64,000 nucleotides of DNA. Source: Ciona intestinalis (taxonomy: Eukaryota > Chordata > Ascidiacea > Phlebobranchia > Cionidae). The stretch covers positions 1,285,536 through 1,349,535 of the forward strand of contig NC_020177.2 in assembly GCF_000224145.3 (NCBI RefSeq). The letters run 5' to 3'. A program made the translations under genes and the position numbers. Positions 12,116 to 24,200 of this stretch are shown piece after piece. Position 1 is the stretch's first letter, and every line of letters starts with the position of its first letter. The notes under the pieces were generated by a model, which made no database searches, was not told the DNA's origin, and saw nothing but the letters and a program-made list of their open reading frames with translations.

Positions 12116-13044
12116 ATTACTAGATCGTTTGAACGCTTACCTTGGCGTTTAACCACCTTATGCTGCACATTATCACTGTGTGTTTACGTTAGCTTTAATT
12201 CTTTCGAAAACGATTCAATTCAGTGACCCGGTGAAATTAAATTAAAAGACAAACAATAAGTTACAAATCTTGCGGCTAGTGTTTCCCAATTTTATTTGAA
12301 AAGAACCATTTCCGTACTAGACGTTCGTCAACAGTCACGCAATAAGGGTAAAAGTTGCCAAATTTTATGATTGTAATATTCCAGAACTAATAAGTTTGAT
12401 GAAATCATTACATTGAACATCACAGTTGCACCAATATATTTCAAAATTGAGCATTTTGCAATATAATTCGCTGGTGGAGAGTGGAGACCACAGTGCACAT
12501 ACCGTAATCTGCGGTTGCGAAACACTGTTGTAGTCAGCAGTGTAAAACAGAAATTCTCCCCGCATTTCTTGCATAATGCATTTACTAAACAGCCAAATAA
12601 TAAGAAAAATAGAAAAACAACAGTTACAGTGTATAGGCCTGAACAGCAAATCGGTTTTACTATATCGGAGATTTAAAGTGCGGTAACCGTACGCTGTTGA
12701 GTATGTTTCTCTTTAAATTTTCATCAACGTTAATGAATGACTGATATTATAATTATATAATATAATACGAATCAACGAATGTATTTGTATTACTAACTTT
12801 TGCTCATAAAAGTATAAACACAATGCTAATGCATATATATATACCTAGCCCTGTCAAGTTGCTATCGCTATTTTAAGTGTGTCCTTTTATGTGACATTTA
12901 TCCAAATTTTTACTCTGGTAATTTACAAAATTGTTAAACAATTTCGATATAAGTCAAATAAAACTCTCATGGAGTCATAGTGAAAACGAGAGACCATGAA
13001 AAAGCAATATTTTATAGGTTAGCATAATATGTACTGAGTGAATT

Positions 13045-13315
13045 CTTCACTAGGACCATTGGCATTGTAGGGGGTGTGTCGTGTGTTTGCACACATTTTT
13101 CCTCCAATTGATTTGTTTTAATCAAATACAACTTGATATCAATTACTCTTACTGTATTGTGGCTATTTCTAGATTTAGCAGCCACGCTTTTATTTGACAC
13201 TTTTACTCAAGTAGTTTAACACATTGTTTTGTTGCTAATTCTCTTCGTTGTTTGAATTAATTGGATCTTTGCTACAGTATTCAAAGAGATAAACAAAGTT
13301 TATGTTACATTAACA
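13045..13315 (+). repeat. Dispersed repeat family 3
   Basis: Copy upstream of SNX3 exon 1 (copy A): CATTGTAGGGGGTGTGTCG, CACATTTTTCCTCCAATTG, then CTTTGCTACAGTATTCAAAG. It is present again at 15505 in copy B. Confidence 0.5.
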
Positions 13316-13412
13316 GTCAATTTGTGATGTTATACAGCTTATAAGGACTGGCCCTGGAAAGAATTAGCTTAATTTTTCAAGTTAGATACTGTATTAATCT
13401 TTAATCGTTGCC

Positions 13413-14334
13413 ATGAGTTCTGATGAATTATACACCAACACAAATCGACTGGACGGGCCGAGACAAGACTTATCTGACGCCTACAGTCTGCCAGCAAACT
13501 TTCTAGAGATTGAAGTATCAGACCCAGTAACACATGGTGTTGGGTGGAGAAATAGATTCACAGATTATGCAATTAAAGTACAGGTATGCGAACAGGTGGA
13601 CTTGTGGTGTCTTTACCAAAATTTTCATTTAATTGCATATTTATTTGTTTTAATTAAATAAAAGGGTTAGAATATACTGTACGCTTTCTCTCAGGCCTGC
13701 TTTTTGGCCACTTTAAATTTTTTGATACGAACGCACAAGTTGTTTTAAAAAAGATTTTGCAGCTGGTATCACAGAGACTTAAGAAACATTATAAGACCAA
13801 AATTTTCACTGGCCACTAGCAACAGAACATCAAGGCATGCCATGGGACCCAGGATTTAGACTAAAGTGGCCCATTACCCAAAATAACTAGAATATAAATC
13901 TGGGATTTCAAACTGGAGTCTGCAACCCTGCAAGTGTTAAAACTTAAGAAGTTTGCCGACAATATTACAATTTTACAAAAACCTACTGCTTATATTTTTA
14001 ACTGTAAATGGTTGTGGAAAATTTTGGAATTTAAAAAAATGATGAGCAAAAATGTTTGCGAAGCTCTTCACTATTTTGAGAAGTACTAAGCTCCTTGATG
14101 ATGTCAATTGTCGCCCGGACTTAAGCACATCTTTAAAAATTATCTTTTTTTGCGCCTTGTCTGATTCTCAGCACCCTAGTTATTTAGCAAGTGTCCGGCA
14201 TTGGACATGTTCCGAATAATGATGTATATTCCTTCCAGACCAATCTCCCTGTGTTTAAACACAAGGAATCATCGGTAAGAAGGCGTTACAGCGACTTTGA
14301 ATGGTTAACAAGTGAACTGGAAAGAGATAGCAAG
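13413..14334 (+). pseudogene. Extra copy of SNX3 exons 1 and 2
   Basis: Exon 1 at 13413-13583 (MSSDELYTNTNRLDGPRQ.. to ..IKVQ) and exon 2 at 14239-14334 (TNLPVFKHKESS.. to ..RDSK) are intact, with normal splice sites. No exon 3 or 4 follows before the next copy of exon 1. If the block is real, splicing could choose either pair. If it is a haplotype artefact, this is simply the other allele. The frame is not broken; 'pseudogene' here means incomplete. Confidence 0.7.
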
Positions 14335-15078
14335 GTTTGTCACACAAAATGGTATTTATTGTTATTTTTTTTAAAGTTAATTTTTTGGTATTTTTGGAAA
14401 AAAAATGGATTTTTTTTAACTGTACTTTGCCATAAACCTGATGTGTCTGCCATTTAAACGGAAAAATGCTGCAAAGAGTGGTAGCCGGTAGTGTAAGTTT
14501 TCTGTAAGCAAGGAACTGATTTGTAATGATATGTTGTGTCTGCTATACTCTATGCATTATTTTAGGTTTATCTTGGTGCCAAACCTGTTGTTGCAGGCCT
14601 TCCATAATTTTTTTTAAGAATTAGTAAATAGTGCAAACTGTATTTGTGAAATTAGTTTTAAAAGGTTTTGTATAACTATCACTGCCTCTTCTGCATTTTA
14701 AACAATTTGGCAGGAATATAACTGAATAAATGTTAACAATTTACTAAACAAAATAAGGAAATTTAAAAAATAACAAAGCAAAATTTTCAGAAGCAAAATT
14801 CAGTAAATAGGAAGCTAGTGATATAAATTGGTGTCTCATACTGAATAACTTATGTATGAGTATGCTGCTGGTTTACCAATTATTTATTTACTATGTTATT
14901 TAAATATTAGGCTATAATTATGATTTATTAGCTTACAATAACAATTAACACTTTGCCCTTAAAAACTTTATTTTACTAAGAAACAAGACAACAATTAATT
15001 GATGATTTCATAGTTTTGGCACTAAGTGTAGCTATGTACAGTTGTCAACTTAAATAGTAGACTTGTATGAACAATTTC

Positions 15079-15128
15079 NNNNNNNNNNNNNNNNNNNNNN
15101 NNNNNNNNNNNNNNNNNNNNNNNNNNNN
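15079..15128. other. Assembly gap, 50 N
   Basis: Exactly 50 N characters at the junction between the two near-identical blocks. A fixed-size gap here suggests a scaffold join of unknown length. Confidence 0.95.
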
Positions 15129-17547
15129 CGGAGATTAAAGTGCGGTACCGTACGCTGTTTAGTATGTTTCTCTATAAATTTTTATCAACGTTAATGAATG
15201 ACTGTTATTATAATTATATAATATAACACGAATCAACGAATGTATTTGTATTACTAACTTTTGCTCATAAAAGTATAAACACACTGCTAATGCATATATA
15301 TATACCTAGCCCTGTCAAGTTGCTATCGCTATTTTAAGTGTGTCCTTTTATGTGACATTTATCCAAATTTTTACTCTGGTAATTTACAAAATTGTTAAAC
15401 AATTTCGATATAAGTCAAATAAAACTCTCATGGAGTCATAGTGAAAACGAGAGACCATGAAAAAGCAATATTTTATAGGTTAGCATAATATATACTGAGT
15501 GAATTCTTCACTAGGACCATTGGCATTGTAGGGGGTGTGTCGTGTGTTTGCACACATTTTTCCTCCAATTGATTTATTTTAATCAAATACAACTTGATAT
15601 AAATTACTTTTACTGTATTGTGGCTATTTCTAGATTTAGCAGCCACGCTTTTATTTGACACTTTTACTCAAGTAGTTTAACACATTGTTTTGTTGCTAAT
15701 TCTCTTCGTTGTTTGAATTAATTGGATCTTTGCTACAGTATTCAAAGAGATAAACAAAGTTTATGTTACATTAACAGTCAATTTGTGATGTTACAGCTTA
15801 TAAGGACTGGCCCTGGAAAGAATTAGCTTAATTTTTCAAGTTAGATACTGTATTAATCTTTAATCGTTGCCATGAGTTCTGATGAATTATACACCAACAC
15901 AAATCGACTGGACGGGCCGAGACAAGACTTATCTGACGCCTACAGTCTGCCAGCAAACTTTCTAGAGATTGAAGTATCAGATCCAGTAACACATGGTGTT
16001 GGGTGGAGAAATAGATTCACAGATTATGCAATTAAAGTACAGGTATGCGAACAGGTGGACTTGTGGTGTCTTTACCAAAATTTTCATTTAATTGCATATT
16101 TATTTGTTTCAATCAAATAAAACTCAATATGGGTTAGAATATACTGTATGCTTTCTCTCAAGCATGCTTTTTGGCCACTTTAAAAGTAAGTTTTTGATAC
16201 GAACGCACAAGTTGTTTTAAAAAAGATTTTGCAACTGGTATCAGAGAGAAACATTTTAAGACCAAAATTTTCACTGGCCACTAGCAACAGAACATCAAGG
16301 CATGCCATGGGACCTAGGATTTAGACTAAAGTAGCCCATTACCCTAAATAACTATAATCTAAATCTGGAATTTTCAAACTAGAGTCTGCAACCCTGCCAG
16401 TGTATTACAAGAGACTGAGAGTATTACAATTTTACACAAAGCTACTGCATATATTCTTAACTGTAAATGGTTGTGGAAAATTTTAGAATATAAAAAAATG
16501 GTGAGAAAAAATGTTTGGGAAGCTCTTCACTATTTTGGGAGATACTAAGCTCCTTGATGATGTCAATTGTTGCCCGGACTTAAGCACATCTTTAAAAATT
16601 ATCTTTTTTTGCGCCTTGTCTGAATCTCAGCACCCTAGTTATTTAGCAAGTGTCCGGCATTGGACATGTTCCGAATAATGATGTATATTCCTTCCAGACC
16701 AATCTCCCTGTGTTTAAACACAAGGAATCATCCGTAAGAAGACGTTACAGCGACTTTGAATGGTTAACAAGTGAACTGGAAAGAGATAGCAAGGTTTGTC
16801 ACACAAAATGGTATTTATTGTTATTTTTTTTAAAGTTAATTTTTTGGTATTTTTGGAAAAAAAATGGATTTTTTTTAACTGTACTTTGCCATAAACCTGA
16901 TGTGTCTGCCATTTAAACGGAAAAATGCTGCAAAGAGTGGTAGCCGGTAGTGTAAGTTTTCTGTAAGCAAGGAACTGATTTGTAATGATATGTTGTGTCT
17001 GCTATACTCTATGCATTATTTTAGGTTTATCTTGGTGCCAAACCTGTTGTTGCAGGCCTTCCATAATTTTTTTAAGAATTAGTAAATAGTGCAAACTGTA
17101 TTTGTGAAATTTGTTTTAAAAGGTTTTGTATAACTATCACTGCCTCTTCTGCATTTTAAACAATTTGGCAGGAATATAACTGGACCTCTTCTGCATTTTA
17201 AAGTTTGGCAGCAATATTACTGAATAAATGTTAACAATTTACTAAACAAAATAAGGAAATTTAAAAAATAACAAAGCAAAATTTTCAGAAGCAAAATTCA
17301 GTAAATAGGAAGCTAGTGATATAAATTGGTGTCTCATACTGAATAACTTATGTATGAGTATGCTGCTGGTTTACCAATTATTTGTTTACTATGTCATTTA
17401 AATATTGGGCTATTAAACAGACTTTGCCCTTAAAGACTTTATTTTACTAAGAAACAAGACAACAATTAATTGATGATTTCATAGTTTTGGCACTAAGTGT
17501 AGCTATGTACAGTTGTCAACTTAAATAGTAGACTTGTATGAACAATT
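15129..17547 (+). repeat. Duplicated block, copy B (SNX3 5' half)
   Basis: Partner of 12667-15078. Copy B continues without a gap into the rest of SNX3. It has a private insertion near 17181-17220 that partly repeats the neighbouring CCTCTTCTGCATTTTAAA. Confidence 0.85.
15505..15775 (+). repeat. Dispersed repeat family 3
   Basis: Copy B counterpart of the element at 13045-13315, with a few substitutions. Confidence 0.5.
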
Positions 17548-19230
17548 CAAGAAAATTTGCGGAACTTTTGGCATATTATGTGCAACTAATTAAACTAAAA
17601 AGGCCCATAATATAACATTGTATCACAAACTAAAGGGGTTATGAACACATCTTATTTTCATTTTTGCATAAAATGTCCCAGACTCTCCTAAAAAATCAAA
17701 TTATTTGGTAAAGGGACATTATATGCTATATTGCCAGTGTAGTACTATGCTATGCTATGCGGTTATACCACTATCACTATCTAAAAATTTATTTGATTTG
17801 ATAAATAATTGGCTTTAGTTAACTTAGGGAGCATTCAGTTTGTATTGGATTTTCAGTTTGTATTAGATTTTTTTGTGCATAAACCAACAGCTTGGGTTTC
17901 TTAACCTTTTATGGTTTGTGGCCTTTTTCAGAGACACACCCGTGGCCCCCATGCTCCATCAATAAAATAACCCAAATGAGTTTTAACACATTGATGGTTG
18001 TTGGGCGTGGGCCTATATAGTAGGATGGGGGAAGTTGGGACACCTTTTAACTCTATTTTCTCTTCCCATGTGGTAGTAAACAAGGAACTTACAAAAAAAT
18101 ATGAAACTATATGCTTGAAACTCCCATAGACCGTTGTTAACTGTTTAAAGCACGATCAGGATATTCGGATATTATGCGCCAAAGGTGTCCCATTTTCCCC
18201 CACCCTACTATATATATTTTATTCTTAAGTGTGAAACCTTTGGCTTAAAAATGTTCATAAGCATATTTTAGAACAGAGATACTTGGCCAACCTGTGCCTA
18301 AATCCTAGGTTCCATGGCATGCCTCACTGTAAAAACTTACCCATGCAGAATTAAACAGGCTGTATATTAACTCATTGTTTTTTTCAATAGCCAACTTTGG
18401 CCTAAAACCCAGGTGTCATAGCATGCCTCAGCCTCACTGTAAAATCTTACCCGTACAGAATTAAAGCTTGTATATTGATTTCTTTTCAACAGATCGTTGT
18501 ACCTCCGTTACCTGGCAAAGCACTGAAGATGCAATTACCTTTTCGCAAAGATGAAGGTTTATATGATGATGCTTTCATTGAAGAAAGGAGAAAAGGACTT
18601 GAATCATTTATTAACAAGTAGGTTTAAAAGTTTGTAGGGGGTAATCCAAGGACAAGCAAAGTTTAATAAATATTTACCACCAATAAATAAATAAGTTTCA
18701 TCCCCTTAAAAATATCCCCAATAATTAAATATTTAAACCCCAAAAAATATTTCCAATAAATAAATATTTGATCCATCAGAAATATTACTGATAAATAAAT
18801 ATTCGTCCTCCCAGCAAATCAATTTGCAATGAAAATAAACAGTAATTGGGCACTTACCATTATAATTTTAACTAAAGTTTAGGCTGCTTGGTGCAATGCT
18901 AGATGTTTAACCGTTTGGGCATATGTTACTTTGGGTAAGACACTTAACAGTAAAGTCAGTCTATGCTTCAACTCAGTGGTCACTAGTATGTTTTCTGAAT
19001 TGTCAGCCATACATAAAAACAAAACAGCAACGTTATAATGACTGTCATTGCCCTGCCATGCAAGGATAAAGAAATTGCATTCAAGTTTTGATTATTAAAT
19101 GACAAAAACGTATTTTGCTTGCAGGGTGGCAGGTCACCCATTGGCACAAAACGAAAGGTGTCTCCATATGTTCCTTCAAGAAAAAGATTTGGACAAAAAT
19201 TATATCCCAGGAAAAGTACGCACTCTCTAA
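15872..19230 (+). CDS. SNX3: Sorting nexin 3
   Basis: Exons 15872-16042, 16698-16793, 18493-18617 and 19125-19230 agree in phase and give about 165 residues (human SNX3 is 162). The protein is one PX domain with short ends. RRRYSDFEWL holds the conserved RRYSDF of the phosphoinositide pocket. PPLPGKALKMQLPFR is the proline-rich PX loop, and FIEERRKGLESFINKVAGHPL and CLHMFLQ complete the fold. SNX3 binds PI3P on early endosomes and works with retromer in recycling cargo such as Wntless. Exons 1 and 2 also occur upstream (13413-14334). Intron 3 holds a sense SINE ending about 40 nt before exon 4. Confidence 0.93.
18016..18222 (-). mobile_element. MITE, TAGGGTGGGG family
   Basis: Complete copy in SNX3 intron 2: starts TATAGTAGGATGGGGGAAG and ends CCCCCACCCTACTATATA. 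Confidence 0.8.
18880..19088 (+). repeat. SINE copy in SNX3 intron 3
   Basis: Sense copy (GGGTAAGACACTTAACAG, AACTCAGTGGTCACTAG, TGCAAGGATAAAG). Its tail ends about 38 nt before the exon 4 acceptor. Confidence 0.65.
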
Positions 19231-19728
19231 TTACCCAACAGTCATAGATGTATCAGTTGCTTAAGGAATTTAAAGATATCTGTTGAGAAGATCAAACTGG
19301 AATGTAAAATACTAAAGTGTCACTGATTTTGTTTAATTTTCTATTGATTTTACCAATATTGTAACAGCCAGCCTCTGTACCATGATGTTACCCATACCAA
19401 ATTTGAAAATTGATTTCAATCCGAAGCATACCTTATTTAGCTATCATGTACAGTATAAACTCATATCGTATAAACTATTCATTCAGTTACGAACTCAAAT
19501 CTGTAAGAGCAAAAACAGATTGATATGTTTATTGCAGTGCATATATTGTATTTTGCAATGCAGCTGCTGTAACAGGCGTTCTGTTCAGTTTTCATTTTGT
19601 TGTTTAAATTTTATTCACCTGTGTGCAACATATTGTATTATAAATATGCCCGTAATTTTCGTGATTACACTACGTCATCTCTTACGAATTTTCTAATATG
19701 AGGATATATAGTGCAGTGGTGTTTAGCA

Positions 19729-19975
19729 AATTAGAAAAGGGTGTCAAAAAGTTGTGTGTCAAAATGATGAAAGCAAATACCACGTAACCAGCGGATACCA
19801 GGTTCAAAGCTCGATGCTGCCACCATTGCTGACATGAAACACTTTGTAACAATCAAGTTAGAAAAGGGTGTCAAAAGGTTATGTGTCAAATTGTTAAAGC
19901 AAATACTACGTAATCTATGGATACCTGGTTCAGAGCTTGATGCTGCTACCATTGCTGGCGTGAAACACGTAATAT
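19729..19975 (+). repeat. Two-copy tandem duplication, 127-bp unit
   Basis: GAAAAGGGTGTCAAAA recurs 127 bp later. Each unit carries a SINE head-like part (GATGCTGC[CT]ACCATTGCTG). Confidence 0.65.
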
Positions 19976-20039
19976 TTGTTTCAATTCGGTTATTCCTTAT
20001 ACGTGTCTAAATGCAATACACTAAAAAAATAAAAACACT

Positions 20040-20145
20040 CCCAGAAAAAAATATTTACCTACAAAGTTATGTAGTAAACCCAACATCTGTGAAACAGAAC
20101 ACCCGTGTAATAACCACTGTTTTACTGCCACACGTGGATAAATAA
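20040..20145 (+). repeat. SINE 3' fragment
   Basis: Tail only: GAAACAGAACACCCGTG and ACACGTGGATAAATAAA. Confidence 0.5.
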
Positions 20146-20264
20146 ACTACAGAGTATAAAGAACAAGTTAAAAAGTAGTGGTTTATTAAGATATAAAGCT
20201 ATCATAATTTCACTGAATAGTTAAATATTTTAGCACGATTGGAATCTTTATTGCAGCATCACCC

Positions 20265-20520
20265 AAGACAAAGATAGGAAACCAGGAAGTTCCAAAATGA
20301 CAGCATACCCATTGCAAAATAAATAATTGTCGGTGAAAAAGTGACACTGAATTACAACAACTGTAAAAACGATTCAAAATTTGCGACCTGCTAGGACAAA
20401 GATAAGAAACAAGAAAATAACGAAATGACAGCATAGCCATTGCAAAATAAATAATTGTCAGTGAAAAAGTGACCATGAATCGCAACAACTGCAAAAACGA
20501 TTCGAAATTTGCAATCTGCT
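20265..20520. repeat. Two-copy tandem duplication, 128-bp unit
   Basis: GACAAAGATA and CCATTGCAAAATAAATAATTG each recur 128 bp later. Not coding in any frame I could support. Confidence 0.7.
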
Positions 20521-21054
20521 AATTCAAACTTGGCTCTGAAAAACTTGAATGCCTATAATTGGTACTAACTACGATTGAAATAAAAGAACAGATCAATAGA
20601 AACAATATAAATGATGATGTCATAATGATGCTACGTCATGAATTAACTTAAGAATCACCATTTGAAGTTTTAAATCCTGCAGAAAAATAAGATTACAATC
20701 ACAAATGTATAAAGCCCTGCTAAAAAGAAGTGTTAAATGTTATTTGTTTATTTACCAAGAAATTGAATGCCTGTTTAAAACTGGTTACTTTGAAATAAAC
20801 GGTCAAACAAAACATTTATTGTAAGCCCAATGAAAATTACATAAGTGCTGTATTTGATTCAAGTTATCTGCATTTACCCAAAATCGCATTTTCTATGTTT
20901 TTTTTTGGTCCCCAAGTAGTTTAATTTATGCCAAGTTATTTTTATAATTAGCTTATAAGCATTGCAAATTAAATACTAATTTTTTTTATTTCTTAAACGA
21001 TTTTATTCGTTTATGCTATAAATGGCATAAAATAGTAGTTAGATTGTCACTAGT

Positions 21055-21255
21055 AACCAGAGGATACTGGTTTCAATGCTTGATGCTTTTACCTTGTTGG
21101 CATAAGTGTTCTTTTTTTAAAAATTGTTGTCAATATAAAGAAAAGAACAAAAGTCACATACGTTGTAACTCGTAAGCGGGCATTACGTGTATGAATCAGA
21201 ACACCTGCGTTATAATACCTTTCGTTGGCCAGCCGTGCTTAAATAAGTTCCATTT
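21055..21255 (+). repeat. SINE copy
   Basis: Sense head (AACCAGAGGATACTGGTTTC) and tail (ATCAGAACACCTGCG). It lies just beyond the DGCR6 3' end. Confidence 0.5.
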
Positions 21256-21273
21256 ATCCAATTATTCTATATA

Positions 21274-24200
21274 CTAGTTTCCCACCTTCGAGTCCATGGT
21301 AACAAAGAATCCAGGCACGCCCGCAGCTTGCAACGTGGTTTGTTGCATCATTACTTTCTGGTCAAGTTCCACCAGCAAACGCTTGTCTAAATCATGAAGT
21401 TCTTTCTTAAAAAAACAATTTATTTATAAAAAGTGAAAATATAGAAATGAGTGTAACTTGCTTTATACTGACTTGCTTGGAAAACAACAGTCGATTTATT
21501 ACGAATGTTCTGTTTCATACACCTCAAGCCCACTTAGAGTTACCATGTATGTTACTTTGTGGGTGATTACATATTTTTTTTTATAATTTTTATGTACGGC
21601 TGATAATTGGGATAACCTATTAGTGACCACTGGGTTGGAGCAATTGCCATTAAGTGTCTTGCCCAAAGACACATAGGCCACAATGGTAGCAGCAACGAGC
21701 ATTAAACCCAATGTCTGTGGGTTAGAGGCAGGCGCGCTAACCAACTGTGCTACAGCGCTGGTAAAACATATCATGTCGCATCCATTACAAAAATTAAGAT
21801 GTCATGTCACAATAGGCAACAATGTTTTTAAAGTGTTGTACAATTTAATTTGCTTTCCTGTTATTATCATTTATGTAAAAATACAATACGCAGCTGTTTA
21901 CGCATTGAAATTAGGACGACATGTCGCACCAGGCAACCGTTTGTCTCAAATAGAATTTGTAGAATTCAATTGCTTTTCCTGTTATTATCATTCATGTAAA
22001 AATACAATAGGAGTTTGAGCTTTGCACCTTTAATCTTTCGTTCAATTCTCTTTTTTGTTTCTCGTGTTTATGTTGCATGATCTGTTTATTATGTGGTTTA
22101 CATGTTCGTGCGTCTTCTCGCTGGTCGCGACTTAATTGTTGCTTTAAACCTGTAAATAGAAAACAACATAATAATTAATCATTGGTTCTGGGTTTGACGC
22201 TGCTACCATTGTGGGCGTATGTGTCCTTAAGCAGACACTTAGTAGCGATTACTCCAACCCAGTGGTCATTTATGGGTTGTCTACATTGTTAACAAATTTA
22301 AGTTTGAAAAAAAATATTAAAGTCTTTTAAACATTATTACCCACAAAGTTACATATATAAGTTACAAAAATAATCACTCACAAAGTTACATATATAAATT
22401 ACAAAAATAATGACCCAAACAGAACATTCGTGTTATAAAGACTTTGGCTGCCCCACCGTGCGACAATAAATTAAGTTACATTTATTCATATTGTGTAGTT
22501 ACTGATATTGTAGTACTGGGCCAGAATAAACCTATGACATAAATGTAACTTTTTGAATTACACTGATTATTTTTTTATTTAATATTTGATACTGAATAGT
22601 GAATAAAACAGCGAATTATTGATAAGTTGAAAAATTTATTAAAAATAACAATGTAGATGTAGTAATAAAAAAAAAACAAAACAGTTTAAAGAACAGAATT
22701 TAAATTACTCCAATTGAAAAGCACTCTTCTATTTGGTTTTTAGTGGTATAATTTCTTATATAAACTTCTCATTACTAACATACATACACCAAAGTTAAAC
22801 AAACAACAAAAAATGGCTACAAACAACTGTAGAATGTTGGATTAATCTGCGCCATTATTAGGTTGAATGAATGTAACTGACTTTATCCTTGCTAGCCGGA
22901 AAACGACAGTCGTTATAACACGGATGTTCATACACCTCGTGCCAGCTTACGGATTACTATGTATGTTACTTTGTGGGTGATTGTTTTTTTATGCGTGGAT
23001 GATAATTTGGACAACCCATTAGTGACCATTGGGTTGAAGGTTTTTCATGATAAAAATAATCGATTATATTGGTAGTGTTTATAGCAAGCCAATAATTTAT
23101 AAAACTAAATAAGTGAAAGCTTGATAATGTATTCACGTCAGCTGAGGTAATTTATTCTTAACATGACGCAAAGTTTTTATTGTCCTAAAAATTCCATTGT
23201 CTTCTGCTTCCTGAAAGGTGATGCAGCATATCATGGGTGCTTGCTCTGTGTTCTATTATTTGCTGCTAATACAGCAGTGGGCCGAATAAGGTAGAAGAGA
23301 AAACAATCATGTGATAGCTGGGAGAAAAAAGTTTCACTATATATTTGGTAGCGTTCATTTTATATGGTAGTTATTTTATTGTTGTGCGATTACGCTTTTT
23401 GTTTCTAAAATGATGGGAATTATGTTTTACGTGATTCTGCAATTAGCCTTATATCAAATTGTTAATTCTGAAGGAATAAATACAGTAAGTACAGATTTAA
23501 CATAAATTTTATTTATCTTTCCAATAATGGTGTCAAAACCAAATTAGTTTAAACCAACGAGAATGGAATTAGTAACAAAATGGTTGTTAAAACAGCTTGA
23601 AATAAAAACTACTTGTTGAAAACTGTCACATAAAAGCAAAGTCATGACATTGAAAAATTTTTAAAATAAAAGTCTTAAGCCTAAAAATTTAGGCCGTAAT
23701 TTTGGGTACAAATTGTAAGCTCAATTTAAGGCTGAAAAAATGTGTAGTTAATTAAAGTTAGTAAAAAATGGTATAAGAGCTAGGAACTGTTAGTTTTAAA
23801 TTTAAGATTTTGAATTTGTACCTATATAAGTCTATACTAATTTTATTTTGTTTAAACATTCCTAAATCACTTGTTTTATAATCAGAAATCAGGAAATGCC
23901 AAAGAAGACATCATACTTAACATGGATCCAGCAGAAAAAGAATATTTACTACAACTACCAAGCTTGTAAGTGGTATAATATAATTTTTGTTTTAAATTGG
24001 GACACAAATAGTAAAGTGTTAGGTGTCCACCTACTTGACTTTTTATTATACATGTGTTATTGTTGGCAATTCATTTTCAAAAGCTAACAAAAAAATCCAA
24101 CATAAAAAATGCAAAAAAAATTTTTTTGCAAAGGTAAAAACGCACAAGTAGTGAAATAAATTTGTCATCCATGATTTTTCTAACTTTATTTAAAAAAATG

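Larger units (their letters stand above)
12667..15078 (+). repeat. Duplicated block, copy A (SNX3 5' half)
   Basis: This 2.4-kb block is nearly identical to 15129-17547, with scattered substitutions and small indels. It stops at a 50-N gap. It carries SNX3 exons 1 and 2 at 13413-13583 and 14239-14334. The three coding differences I noticed from copy B are all synonymous. It is most likely the second haplotype placed in tandem by the assembly, not a real duplication. Confidence 0.85.

Noticed and set aside
19382..19696. 104-codon ORF after SNX3
   Set aside because: Cys/Ile-rich translation typical of AT-rich noncoding DNA, with no splice partner.
21697..21761. Functional tRNA gene on the minus strand
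   Set aside because: Box A and box B-like parts are present, but it is the head of a SINE and no full cloverleaf forms.
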